This document shows, piece by piece, positions 13,830 through 21,396 of a stretch of DNA of 36,321 nucleotides. Position 1 is the first letter of the stretch. The number at the start of each line of letters is the position of its first letter. The notes under the pieces are model-generated. The model was given only the letters and a program-made list of their open reading frames with translations, was not told the DNA's origin and did no database searches. The stretch spans positions 1-36,321 of IMG/VR virus record IMGVR_UViG_3300027996_000090; one strand, given 5' to 3'. The stretch is from a virus. The position numbers and the translations under genes were made by a program.

Positions 13830-14729
13830 TTACAAACAACTAAAATACCTTTCCCCTCTATCACAAAGTATTGTTACTGCATTTTTTTTATCGTTGTCTC
13901 GTAGCCATTGGAATGCTGTGAATACATTTGCTGCTGCACTTATCCCGATAAATAAACCATATTTTTTAGCTAAGTGTCTAGAGCAAGATTTTGCACATTC
14001 TGTGGTAACCATTCTAACTTCCGAAACTTTTTCTAAGTCCACTAAAAATTTACTACCATCACCAATTCCTTGTATCCCATGTAACCCAGGTTTACCACCA
14101 GACATTACCGGTGATTCTGCTGGTTCTACTGCTACTGTACTTATCTTAGGCCACATCTCTTTTAAAAATTTGTCAATACCCATAAGTGTACCACCAGTTC
14201 CAGTACCAGCTACAAAAACATCAGGAATATCCTCTATGAGTTCGTTAGCGTCTTTAAATTGGTTGTATATTTCTGGTCCTGTAGCAAGATAATGTGCTTC
14301 TATGTTTAATTTATTGTGGAACTGGTTACAGTTAAACCAACCCTTTTTTTCACACATCTCGTCTCTTAACGCAATTGCTCCATCAAAATCTCCTTCACCA
14401 ACTTCTATTAGTTTAGCTCCGTAAATTTTAAACATGTTTTTTCTTTCTTCAGACATATTAGATGGCATAATGATAACTATATTATACCCTCTTTCCGCGG
14501 CCAACATCGCAAATGATATGCCACTATTACCCGAAGTTGCTTCACATATAGTACTACCTGGTTTTATTAATTTTAATTTCTCTGCGTTATTAATAATGTA
14601 TGTTGCCATCCTATCTTTAACCGAACCACTAGGGTTCATAAACTCAGCTTTTCCCCATACAGTGTATCTACCAATAGTTATTGGTATTAGTGGGGTGTTT
14701 CCTACATTGTTAGATAGTCTGGTTTTCAT
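13830..14729 (-). CDS. cysteine synthase (O-acetylserine sulfhydrylase)
   Basis: A 299-residue PLP enzyme of the CysK/CysM family, making cysteine from O-acetylserine and sulfide. NTPLI (11-15), the Schiff-base lysine in NPSGSVKDR (Lys38), the substrate loop TSGNSG (65-70), the phosphate-binding GTGTGGT (175-181), and PVMSGGKPGLHGIQGIG are all intact. Length is normal. Its start shares a base with the stop of the cyclophilin gene (TAATG), so translation is coupled. Cysteine desulfurases and cystathionine synthase share the fold, but this length and the GIQGIG motif favour cysteine synthase. It is an auxiliary metabolic gene, likely taken from a bacterial host. Confidence 0.92.
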   Translation of the reverse strand: MKTRLSNNVGNTPLIPITIGRYTVWGKAEFMNPSGSVKDRMATYIINNAEKLKLIKPGSTICEATSGNSGISFAMLAAERGYNIVIIMPSNMSEERKNMFKIYGAKLIEVGEGDFDGAIALRDEMCEKKGWFNCNQFHNKLNIEAHYLATGPEIYNQFKDANELIEDIPDVFVAGTGTGGTLMGIDKFLKEMWPKISTVAVEPAESPVMSGGKPGLHGIQGIGDGSKFLVDLEKVSEVRMVTTECAKSCSRHLAKKYGLFIGISAAANVFTAFQWLRDNDKKNAVTILCDRGERYFSCL

Positions 14730-15157
14730 TAGTCTTCTATCTCTACACTAAACTTATCTCCTTGTTGTATCTGGTCTACAATATTTAAACCTTCAACAAC
14801 TTTACCAAAACAAGTATGGTTCCCATCTAAATGTTGTGTCCCTTGTCTATTATGACATAGAAAGAATTGTGACCCACCAGTATTTCTACCAGCGTGAGCC
14901 ATAGATAGAACACCCTTGTCATGGTACTGATTACCACCACCTAACTCACAATCAATTTTATATCCAGGACCACCAGCCCCAGTTCCATTCGGACAACCTC
15001 CTTGAGCTACGAACCCAGGAATTACTCTATGGAAATTTAAACCGTTATAGTAACCTTGTTTTGCTAAACCTATAAAATTTTGTACTGTTTTTGGTGCGTC
15101 TTTTTCATAGAACTCTACCACCATAGTTCCTTTGTCTGTATTAATTTTTCCTTTCAT
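14729..15157 (-). CDS. cyclophilin-type peptidyl-prolyl isomerase
   Basis: A 142-residue single-domain cyclophilin catalysing proline cis-trans isomerisation. Motifs are [14 protein letters not shown] (41-54, catalytic Arg), [22 protein letters not shown] and [14 protein letters not shown]. There is no signal peptide, so it is cytoplasmic. It overlaps DUF3310 upstream by 17 bases and cysteine synthase downstream by one base. With DnaJ at 18800 it forms part of a phage folding toolkit. Confidence 0.93.
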   Translation of the reverse strand: MKGKINTDKGTMVVEFYEKDAPKTVQNFIGLAKQGYYNGLNFHRVIPGFVAQGGCPNGTGAGGPGYKIDCELGGGNQYHDKGVLSMAHAGRNTGGSQFFLCHNRQGTQHLDGNHTCFGKVVEGLNIVDQIQQGDKFSVEIED

Positions 15158-15500
15158 TTTTTATTATTTTAATTTGTCTATTAATGTACCAACTTGCTTT
15201 TTTTAAATCCTCCAATCTTTTACCTTTTTTATCTGCTCTTGAGATATATTTTACCGCATTCCCTAGGTTAAAACCTAACCCCCACTTTTCTATAACTTTA
15301 ATAGCTTCGTAAGGGTTGTCTTCACCCCCATAATGGTCTGGGTGGTCTACCATCTCTTTTTTTCTATATTCTTTCCTATTAAACTCTATAATATCTTGTT
15401 GTGAAGGAAAATCTGGATTTGAGTTTCCCGTCAATTCTTCGTAATGAGAATTACGTTCTCCTGTTTGAGGGTCGTGTGTTGGTGTTTCTTTATCACTCAC
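15141..15500 (-). CDS. DUF3310 phage protein
   Basis: A 119-residue protein. The C-terminal half fits DUF3310, a family common in phages and often labelled nucleotide kinase: [34 protein letters not shown] (in two pieces, about 66-91), [13 protein letters not shown]. The N-terminal 45 residues are polar and likely disordered. The family's activity is not established. Confidence 0.8.
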   Translation of the reverse strand: MSDKETPTHDPQTGERNSHYEELTGNSNPDFPSQQDIIEFNRKEYRKKEMVDHPDHYGGEDNPYEAIKVIEKWGLGFNLGNAVKYISRADKKGKRLEDLKKASWYINRQIKIIKNERKN

Positions 15501-15501
15501 T

Positions 15502-15828
15502 TTATTTTCTTTTTTTAATTATATCTTTAATCTTAGTAAAGGGTGTTTCTTGTATACTTGGTGATTTATACTTAGTGTAAATATAGTCTTTTAGTTTACT
15601 TATGTCTACCGATTCACTCTCACAGATACTAACTAACTTTATATCTGTTTCTTCTTCATTAGGAAATACTATAACCTCATACCCACTTTTTTCCCGAATA
15701 TCAGAAGCAAATTTTTCTATATCACTCCCTAACCTAATAGTTGCTGGACTGGATAATTTTACCATTAGTAATGGTTGGTATTTTTCTAATAGTGATTTAG
15801 TAGGTGGTAGTTCTATATTTTTTGCCAT
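15502..15828 (-). CDS. 108-residue protein, unknown
   Basis: A soluble mixed alpha/beta protein (LLMVKLSSPATIRLGSDIEKF, EVIVFPNEEETDIKLVSI in pieces) ending in a lysine-rich helix. Its stop lies one base before the DUF3310 frame. A TAnnTTTG-type box (TAAGTTTG, 15842-15849) is 13 bases before its ATG but lacks a clear -33 element. No known domain. Confidence 0.6.
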   Translation of the reverse strand: MAKNIELPPTKSLLEKYQPLLMVKLSSPATIRLGSDIEKFASDIREKSGYEVIVFPNEEETDIKLVSICESESVDISKLKDYIYTKYKSPSIQETPFTKIKDIIKKRK

Positions 15829-15876
15829 ATTAAAATTTAAGCAAACTTAAAAATATTGTCAATAAGTAACTTTATT

Positions 15877-16206
15877 TTAATTTAAACATATCGGTGGGAA
15901 CCCATCTTTAGAATTTATGAATATTTTATCCATTTCTTTTTTTGTCTTAGTTAGGTGTTCTAGTTGCATTTCCTTTGATATTTCTTTAAAAGCCAGGTCT
16001 GCGATAATCGCTAACATTTCATTTCCAGATAATATAGGGTCTCCGTTTTTTTTAATATTAATGGTCGCTTTTTCAGCGACCATTTTATAAAACTCATCCA
16101 TATCTACTTTTTCTTTACCAAATATATCATTATACGCTTCCTTATCATTATTAAAAAAGTCTTTTAATTTTTTGAGATATATGTGTATGTTAACATCCAT
16201 ATACAT
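15877..16206 (-). CDS. 109-residue phage protein, unknown
   Basis: Contains MDVNIHIYLKKLKDFF near the start, DIFGKEKVDMDEFYKMV in the middle, and GDPILSGNEMLAII. Similar 'NIHIYI...LS' proteins occur in large marine phages without a known function. The start could be residue 3 (the ATG of MDVNIHI). A near copy of the TATTTATA box (TATTTATG) lies just upstream. Confidence 0.6.
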   Translation of the reverse strand: MYMDVNIHIYLKKLKDFFNNDKEAYNDIFGKEKVDMDEFYKMVAEKATINIKKNGDPILSGNEMLAIIADLAFKEISKEMQLEHLTKTKKEMDKIFINSKDGFPPICLN

Positions 16207-16211
16207 AAATA

Positions 16212-16496
16212 TTAACCCAAATTATATTTTTTAATGATTTTTTTACTCACCGTAATTTCTCTACTCTCTTTTTTAAGAATATCATAGATTTTTTGTGCGG
16301 CAACTTTTACATCTTTCATACCACCTTCAATCTTATTCTTACCTTTATAAACCATAACCTCAACACTTCCAGGTGTATTAACTATACTACCACCAACCTT
16401 TCTACTTGTTTCTTGTGTTGTTTTTTGTCTTACCTCGTAATTCACCATTTTACAGATATGGTGACCTCTTTTTTCCATCATTCTACTTCCACCCAT
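16212..16496 (-). CDS. 94-residue basic protein, unknown
   Basis: A Lys/Arg-rich protein with a central beta-like stretch (GSVEVMVYKGKNKIEGGMKDV) and a helical C-terminus (VSKKIIKKYNLG). Two cysteine/histidine positions near the start (KRGHHICKM) could bind metal but do not form a known motif. Function not recognised. Confidence 0.55.
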   Translation of the reverse strand: MGGSRMMEKRGHHICKMVNYEVRQKTTQETSRKVGGSIVNTPGSVEVMVYKGKNKIEGGMKDVKVAAQKIYDILKKESREITVSKKIIKKYNLG

Positions 16497-16522
16497 TTTA
16501 TTTATTTTTTATTTAATTAATA

Positions 16523-16774
16523 CTAGTTAGTCCACTGAAACTCCCCATTGCCAAAATTTACTTTATAAGAAAGTGCCTTATCAATCATCCTGGATTGGTA
16601 TAAACTTTTTAAGTTTTCTGCTTCCTCCAACTTGCCAAACATTTTTATGTCGTCATAACCAAAATTATTTCTCATAAATAACTCTAATTCTTTTCCTACT
16701 AAGATAAGGTTAATGTGTTTAACTACCCAGTCTTGGAAATCGTATGTGTCCCAGTTTGAATTTTTTTCTTTCAT
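16523..16774 (-). CDS. 83-residue protein, unknown
   Basis: I start it at the ATG at 16774 (MKEKNSNWDTYDFQDWVVKH) rather than 16789. The first five codons of the longer frame are the TACCTTTG promoter box itself, and the box then sits exactly 4 bases before the ATG as at 6944 and 10183. The protein is helical and mildly acidic, ending FGNGEFQWTN. No domain known. Confidence 0.6.
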   Translation of the reverse strand: MKEKNSNWDTYDFQDWVVKHINLILVGKELELFMRNNFGYDDIKMFGKLEEAENLKSLYQSRMIDKALSYKVNFGNGEFQWTN

Positions 16775-16778
16775 ATTA

Positions 16779-16805
16779 CAAAGGTACAAATTTTTTCTTA
16801 ATCAA
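16779..16805 (-). promoter_or_regulatory. host-type promoter, leaderless arrangement
   Basis: On the minus strand, TTTG (its TTG at 16803-16805), 16 bases, then TACCTTTG (16779-16786). Spacing is a little short against the usual 17-21. The box ends 4 bases before the ATG at 16774. The promoter overlaps the last codons of the upstream gene (stop at 16798). Confidence 0.45.
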
Positions 16806-17163
16806 ACATGCTAGTTATGAAAATTTTTTCTTCGTTTGTTAATCCGTTGTACCAACTATTAAATTCTTCTCCTTTTTTAGTTTGGTAGTTTTCTATTAAG
16901 TATTTGTAATTATCCCCAGAAATTTTACCAAATATATTAGTATCTTCTTTAGTATTTCTTTTTGGGTTGGTAAGGAATAGCATTCTAACTTTTTCACCTA
17001 AGTTCATGTCGTTTGGTGTTGTATCTACTAAAGATTTAATTTTTTCAATACTTAGGGTTTTTGGGTATTGTATTTTGTTTGACGTGTCACTAGATGTGTA
17101 TGCTGTTCCAGCTCCATATTCTTTAACTTGTCTTAGTTCGTTTAATGTTCTTTTTTTAGTCAT
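16798..17163 (-). CDS. 121-residue phage protein, unknown
   Basis: Starts MTKKRTLNELRQVKEYGAG, a basic N-terminal helix seen at the start of several marine phage proteins. It continues with polar sequence and a C-terminal helical part (GEEFNSWYNGLTNEEKIFIT). No activity can be assigned. Confidence 0.6.
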   Translation of the reverse strand: MTKKRTLNELRQVKEYGAGTAYTSSDTSNKIQYPKTLSIEKIKSLVDTTPNDMNLGEKVRMLFLTNPKRNTKEDTNIFGKISGDNYKYLIENYQTKKGEEFNSWYNGLTNEEKIFITSMFD

Positions 17164-17185
17164 CTTATTTATTATTTAATTGGTA

Positions 17186-17320
17186 TCACAAACTATTATT
17201 TTTATACATTTCTATATCTTCTATCATATATTTTAAGTATAGTATCACCTTGTCTTTGTCCCCCTCTTTTACAAACCCTATAATCTCTTTTATACGTGCA
17301 ATCATTTCTATACCATCCAT
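17186..17320 (-). CDS. 44-residue microprotein, unknown
   Basis: The frame from ATG 17320 to TGA at 17186 encodes MDGIEMIARIKEIIGFVKEG, then a second helix (KVILYLKYMIEDIEMYK). It fills the gap between the DUF4338 gene and the 121-residue gene in the same direction. It looks like a helical hairpin. No known family. Confidence 0.5.
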   Translation of the reverse strand: MDGIEMIARIKEIIGFVKEGDKDKVILYLKYMIEDIEMYKNNSL

Positions 17321-17335
17321 TCTATTTATTAGTTT

Positions 17336-18511
17336 TTATCTACCTACTTCGTTTATATATTTTTCTTGTGTTTCCTCCCAGGTTAGTCCAATAACATCCC
17401 AATAGAATAACATTTCTGGTTTAATTCTATCTTGTTCGTACATACTTTTATACCTTCTAATCGCTTTTTTCTTCCACCATTTATCTGTATATGGAATATC
17501 ATCTTGGAATTTCTTTTTCATCTTTAGGTCTTTTTCTTCTATCTCACCTCTTAAGAACTCACAACCATTATCATACATCATTGCAAGATATACCCCTCTC
17601 TTAAACCCGTGGTCGTATGCTGACCCCTTTATCCCACAATGTTTAAAAACTTTGTTAAGTATGTTTTGTTTGGGTCCTGTAGCACTTATAGCTTTTGCGT
17701 GTTCTTCTGGATGATTTTCCTTTAACCATTTATTCCATGGTAGGTATGCACTATCATCAGGTTTTAACCTAACTTTACCTGAAGTCTCTCCCATTGTTTT
17801 GAAGTGTGGCATTCCATTATACATTGAGTTGATTCCGTACAGTGCTGTCGTTCCTACAGCAATTAACTTATCACCATATTTTTCTTCCCAAGCATCTCTA
17901 ATTGTTTTACAAGTAGTTAGTGCTGCTACCAATTTACCCATTAACATATTATACCCACCTGGTTGTGTGGAACATATTGTTGTAGCTATGGCTGTGTTGT
18001 TTAACTTGTGTTGGTCAAACTTGTTAGTTTTATCCCAACCTATGTAAGCGTCTCTAACCTTAATACTTGTAACGTCAGACCCTAAACATATCAAACCAAG
18101 GACTTTATTTGTTTTTCTATCTCTTACCCAGAATTTCATATTACGTCCAGGATTTGCAACCCATTCCATTGTGTGGATAAGTTTACGGTAGTTTACCCAT
18201 TCTGTAACACCTTTTCCTGGTGTTGCCATAACAACATAAGGTTCTAACTCTTCAATTTGTTTTATGGTGTGGTCTACATCATCTAAATCTGATGGTACCC
18301 ATAGATTTGTTCGGTAGTTGTACAATTTATTTTTTACCTTTTCCATCTTACCACCCTTATTCATTTCTTGCCACTTTTTATAAAGTGTTTGTTTTTCTAC
18401 CGACATTTCTTTAAGCATGTCTAGATTGTCTATAAGGTTTTGTTTGTTTTCCTCAAAGTTAAAAGAGTCCTCAGCCTCTATAACATCAAATATTGTTGTT
18501 TGTTCTCCCAT
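17336..18511 (-). CDS. DUF4338 / DruA-like protein
   Basis: A 391-residue protein whose middle fits DUF4338, the family that includes DruA of the Druantia antiphage system. VLGLICLGSDVTSIKVRDAYIGW (in two parts, about 132-154) matches the 'GxxxxxS...RDxxIGW' core. TTICSTQPGGYNMLMGKLVA replaces the usual 'RFLILPWV..LAS' segment. KYGDKLIAVGTTALYG and PHFKTMGETSG match the end. The first 90 residues are helical and the C-terminal 100 residues are basic. The activity of this family is not clear to me. It is a lone gene without other Druantia components, so a phage use (for example DNA handling or competition with other phages) is more likely than a complete defence system. Confidence 0.65.
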   Translation of the reverse strand: MGEQTTIFDVIEAEDSFNFEENKQNLIDNLDMLKEMSVEKQTLYKKWQEMNKGGKMEKVKNKLYNYRTNLWVPSDLDDVDHTIKQIEELEPYVVMATPGKGVTEWVNYRKLIHTMEWVANPGRNMKFWVRDRKTNKVLGLICLGSDVTSIKVRDAYIGWDKTNKFDQHKLNNTAIATTICSTQPGGYNMLMGKLVAALTTCKTIRDAWEEKYGDKLIAVGTTALYGINSMYNGMPHFKTMGETSGKVRLKPDDSAYLPWNKWLKENHPEEHAKAISATGPKQNILNKVFKHCGIKGSAYDHGFKRGVYLAMMYDNGCEFLRGEIEEKDLKMKKKFQDDIPYTDKWWKKKAIRRYKSMYEQDRIKPEMLFYWDVIGLTWEETQEKYINEVGR

Positions 18512-18571
18512 ACTATAATAGTAATATATTTTGGTGTGTATTTCAAGTTTTCTTTACTTGTTAAATTTTAC

Positions 18572-18579
18572 TATTTATA
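18572..18579 (+). promoter_or_regulatory. TATTTATA box, 18 bases before plus-strand ATG
   Basis: Exact TATTTATA on the plus strand, followed by an A-rich stretch (ATTAAAGAAAATAAAAGT) and the ATG at 18598. The 86-base gap it sits in is the divergent region between this gene and the DUF4338 gene. Confidence 0.45.
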
Positions 18580-18597
18580 ATTAAAGAAAATAAAAGT

Positions 18598-18816
18598 ATG
18601 GCTTGTAAAACTTGTAAAGAAAAAAAATTACGTAACTCTGTTGAGCGTCTACAGAAGAGTCTTACGTCTCACGCAGATAGTTTTGATAAGCAGGTTTACG
18701 ATAAGACTCTTGGTCAACAGACTAAGGGTGAACGTATCATATTAATTTTTGGGGCTTTTATACCCCTTATTATCGGTTATATATCTATTATTAGATTTAT
18801 TATATCGTTTTTATAA
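18598..18816 (+). CDS. small membrane protein with N-terminal CxxC
   Basis: A 72-residue protein starting MACKTCKEKKLRN, with one CxxC that could bind zinc or be redox-active. A polar helix (about 14-42) and one or two hydrophobic helices (about 47-72) follow. It is on the plus strand, and its last 17 bases overlap the end of the convergent DnaJ gene. No known family. Confidence 0.65.
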   Translation: MACKTCKEKKLRNSVERLQKSLTSHADSFDKQVYDKTLGQQTKGERIILIFGAFIPLIIGYISIIRFIISFL

Positions 18817-19807
18817 AATTTTCTGAATTATTTAAATTTCTAAGTATTTGTTGTTCTTGTGGTGTTAGTCTATTAGGCATAATAATTTTTGGTTTAACTA
18901 AAATATCTCCACTGGTGCCATCCCCCCTTTCTAAACCTTTTCCGTTAATTTTAAAAGTTGTTGTTGGTGAACTACATTGTGGTATAGTTGTATTTAAGTA
19001 AGTCCCAAAATAAGGTACTTCTAAAATTCTACCTAATAAAATATCTAATATAGTTATTTGTGGTTCATAAATTAAATCTTTATCACTAACTTTAAATTGT
19101 TCGTGTCTAGATACAACTACCTGTATTTGTAAATCACCAGGATGTCCATTTCCTATCTCCTCACCCATCCCCCTAAATGTATAGACCTGACCAGTCATTA
19201 AATTTTTTGGGATTGTAAAATCTATGATTTGTTCTTTTGTGTCTTGTCCACTTCCACCGCATCTGTTACACGCATTTATAATTTCTTTACCATTTCCACG
19301 ACAAACAGGGCATTGAGTTCTTCTTACTTGCCTAAAAAAAGCATTTCCAACAGCTTGTTCTATAACCCCACGACCATTACAATTACCACACATTTTTGTA
19401 TTACCACCACTACCAGAACACCCACCACAATTTGTTTTTCTATTATAACGTAATTTTTTAATTTTACCAAAAATTACATCTTCTAGTGAAATAGTTAGTG
19501 GGATACTTAAATTTCTACCCCTTTTAACTTGTTGTCTGTGTTGGTTTTGCCTAAAAAAATTATTAAATACGTCTTCCATATTTACATCATTACCATTACT
19601 AAATGGGTTGTCTAATTTATGGTTGTATTTTTCTCTTTTATTAGTATCACCTAAAGTGTCGTAAGCTTCCGCAATCTCTTTAAAAGTGTTTTCGTCACCA
19701 CCTTTATCTGGGTGGTGTTTTTTAGATAAGGTCCTAAAAGATTTTTTTATTTCATCTTGGGAGGAACTTCTATTTATATTTAGAGTTTTATAATAATCTT
19801 TATTCAT
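18800..19807 (-). CDS. dnaJ: DnaJ co-chaperone, type I
   Basis: A 335-residue Hsp40 with full architecture. The J domain (about 3-65) has HPD at 32-34. A short Gly/Phe-like stretch follows (NPFSNGNDVNMEDVFNNFF). The zinc-finger domain has four CxxCxGxG repeats at C127-C130, C140-C143, C166-C169 and C180-C183, and a C-terminal substrate domain follows (GDLQIQV, NGKGL). It would stimulate host DnaK and deliver clients to it. No DnaK is in the window. Phage DnaJ proteins are often J-domain only, so a complete zinc-bearing form is notable. Its ATG abuts the ATG of the divergent gene at 19808 with no base between. Confidence 0.93.
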   Translation of the reverse strand: MNKDYYKTLNINRSSSQDEIKKSFRTLSKKHHPDKGGDENTFKEIAEAYDTLGDTNKREKYNHKLDNPFSNGNDVNMEDVFNNFFRQNQHRQQVKRGRNLSIPLTISLEDVIFGKIKKLRYNRKTNCGGCSGSGGNTKMCGNCNGRGVIEQAVGNAFFRQVRRTQCPVCRGNGKEIINACNRCGGSGQDTKEQIIDFTIPKNLMTGQVYTFRGMGEEIGNGHPGDLQIQVVVSRHEQFKVSDKDLIYEPQITILDILLGRILEVPYFGTYLNTTIPQCSSPTTTFKINGKGLERGDGTSGDILVKPKIIMPNRLTPQEQQILRNLNNSENFIKTI

Positions 19808-20443
19808 ATGAGTTATAATCGTAATAAGTACAAAATTGTTTTATTTAAAAATGGTGAAAAGTGTAAAACGTTTTTTTCATCAAATAGTAAAAAAAGTATT
19901 TTATCTAAGTATAATAAACTTATAGTAGAAAAAAAGCCTAAACTGGTAACAGAATACATTTCTCGTAAAAAAGTTATGTTTGAGTTGTCTATAATAACAA
20001 CAGAAACAAGTAATGAGAGTATTTTTGTAAAAGATGATATGGGTAGGACCAAAGAGGTTAGTTTAGGTGGTTCTAACTATAGTATAATAAAGTTACTTCC
20101 TTACTGGAAGGAGGAATTTATATACGACCATCAGAATACGAATAAAATACCTTTTAATCATCTAATTAGAGACTATCTCCCCGTAGATAATTTTAAACAA
20201 GTTTTTACCCTAAACAATAAACTTATTATACAACAGGAAAATATTTTTAATTTATTTAGTTTAAAAAATATAACCGACGCAAATAGGTTATTACGTATTA
20301 TAGAGCTTGAACTTTTAGATTCTGGTAGGTATGATTGTTTGTTTGTTTCTGATACTAGTACGGTACAGCGTAAACAGTTGTATGACTTATTAGTTTCTGT
20401 GGGGTATAAACGAGACTTCTTAAGAAAGCAATATACCTACTAA
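19808..20443 (+). CDS. conserved phage protein of unknown function
   Basis: A 211-residue soluble protein starting MSYNRNKYKIVLFKNGEK. It contains IFVKDDMGRTKEVSLGG, IIKLLPYWKEEFIYDH, VFTLNNKLIIQQENI and FVSDTSTVQRKQLYDLL. The same motif order occurs in other large marine phages, without known function. It is on the plus strand between convergent and divergent minus-strand genes. A TATTTATA (19771-19778) on its own strand lies 29 bases upstream, inside the DnaJ gene, and could be its promoter. Confidence 0.7.
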   Translation: MSYNRNKYKIVLFKNGEKCKTFFSSNSKKSILSKYNKLIVEKKPKLVTEYISRKKVMFELSIITTETSNESIFVKDDMGRTKEVSLGGSNYSIIKLLPYWKEEFIYDHQNTNKIPFNHLIRDYLPVDNFKQVFTLNNKLIIQQENIFNLFSLKNITDANRLLRIIELELLDSGRYDCLFVSDTSTVQRKQLYDLLVSVGYKRDFLRKQYTY

Positions 20444-20673
20444 CTTCTACTAAATATAAATTCTGTACTACCAATCGTTAAGGATATGGTTGTTTGATTT
20501 CTGTCCACCCTCATTTTAACATAGTCTTCTATTTCTCTTAATATTTGTAAATATTTTTCTGGTGTCGCAGATAGATGAACTTTAGATTGTTTAGATAAAT
20601 TATGTTTTTCTAGATTTTCAGATATTAAAGCACACCCATCTAAATACCTAAAAGTTTCTTCATTTTCTTCCAT
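20440..20673 (-). CDS. 77-residue protein, unknown
   Basis: An acidic N-terminus (MEENEETFRYLDG) leads to a mixed helix-strand protein (YLQILREIEDYVKMRVDRN, TTISLTIGSTEFIFS). Its stop overlaps the convergent plus-strand gene by 4 bases and its start overlaps the 62-residue gene by 34 bases. No domain recognised. Confidence 0.55.
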   Translation of the reverse strand: MEENEETFRYLDGCALISENLEKHNLSKQSKVHLSATPEKYLQILREIEDYVKMRVDRNQTTISLTIGSTEFIFSRS

Positions 20674-20828
20674 ATTCCGTATTCTTTTTTGGGTTTGGCT
20701 TTATGGGTTATTCCTTTTATCCCGGCTTTTTTTATTTGTGATATTACCTTATTCTTGTGTTGTAGTATCTCCTTTTGGTCCTTCGTCACTTCCTTCTCCC
20801 ACCATTTGGCTATCTGAGTTTTGTCCAT
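20640..20828 (-). CDS. 62-residue basic protein, in a long overlap
   Basis: Starts MDKTQIAKWWEKEVTKDQKE and is Lys-rich to the end (KKEYGIWKKMKKLLGI). It overlaps the preceding 155-residue gene by 80 bases in another frame and the following one by 34. The tryptophan pair and the amphipathic helix look like true protein. There is no other ATG near its front, so either the overlap is real or one of the two starts is wrong. Confidence 0.5.
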   Translation of the reverse strand: MDKTQIAKWWEKEVTKDQKEILQHKNKVISQIKKAGIKGITHKAKPKKEYGIWKKMKKLLGI

Positions 20829-21216
20829 TTAAATTCAATAAGTTTGCGTTAAAATTTATATCTAGATTTCTTAAATTATTTATATTATTTTCACTAAAAA
20901 CTTTTTTAAGTTCTACCATTTTTAGATTAAGTAACATATCCTTTTCTTCTTTTTCTTTATTCCATTTTAATACAGCCATTATTTCTTCTTCTAAAATTAA
21001 ACTACTTTCTGCATCAAAAGCAGAGAAAAAAGATATTACCTGATGTTGTTTGTTTTTGGGTCCCGTTTGTAGTTGTATTTTATTATCTCTACTGGCGATT
21101 ACCTCTTTTATTTTCCAATCAATTGGTAATTTTAAATCAATGACTAGTAACCCTTCATGTAGTCTTAAACTATGAAAGTGACTATCTAATTTTGATATTT
21201 GTTCGTAAAATGACAT
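20749..21216 (-). CDS. 155-residue protein, unknown
   Basis: The N-terminal half is mixed alpha/beta (LRLHEGLLVIDLKLPIDW, KIQLQTGPKNKQHQVISFF). A helical middle follows (ILEEEIMAVLKWNKEKEEKD), then a polar, low-complexity acidic tail (SDSQMVGEGSDEGPKGD) that coincides with the overlap with the next gene. The ATG at 21216 follows the TAA of the 59-residue gene directly. Function unknown. Confidence 0.6.
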   Translation of the reverse strand: MSFYEQISKLDSHFHSLRLHEGLLVIDLKLPIDWKIKEVIASRDNKIQLQTGPKNKQHQVISFFSAFDAESSLILEEEIMAVLKWNKEKEEKDMLLNLKMVELKKVFSENNINNLRNLDINFNANLLNLNGQNSDSQMVGEGSDEGPKGDTTTQE

Positions 21217-21396
21217 TTAGTGTATTATGTATGTTAATGCGTAAGAAATAGATAAACCTAAAAATGTTAATTCTTTATAGTTTATTGCGTACGGACTTGG
21301 TTCAGCTGAAAATAGTTTGGTTGAGACTAAAAAAATGTTTCTACCAATTACTAGTATTGCAAATATAAAAAACATTGTATAGGTCCAGTTACTCAT
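21217..21396 (-). CDS. 59-residue two-helix membrane microprotein
   Basis: The frame from ATG 21396 to TAA at 21217 starts MSNWTYTMFFIFAILVIGRN. It has a hydrophobic helix (about 6-24), a polar loop and a second, weaker one (about 42-58). It sits between the 155-residue gene and the Hc1 gene, with stop and start codons directly abutting on both sides (TAA-ATG), as in one tight operon. Confidence 0.6.
   Translation of the reverse strand: MSNWTYTMFFIFAILVIGRNIFLVSTKLFSAEPSPYAINYKELTFLGLSISYALTYIIH

Noticed and set aside
16775-16789. Upstream start for the 83-residue gene
   Set aside because: The extra codons are the TACCTTTG box; the inner ATG has the same 4-base spacing as other promoters here.
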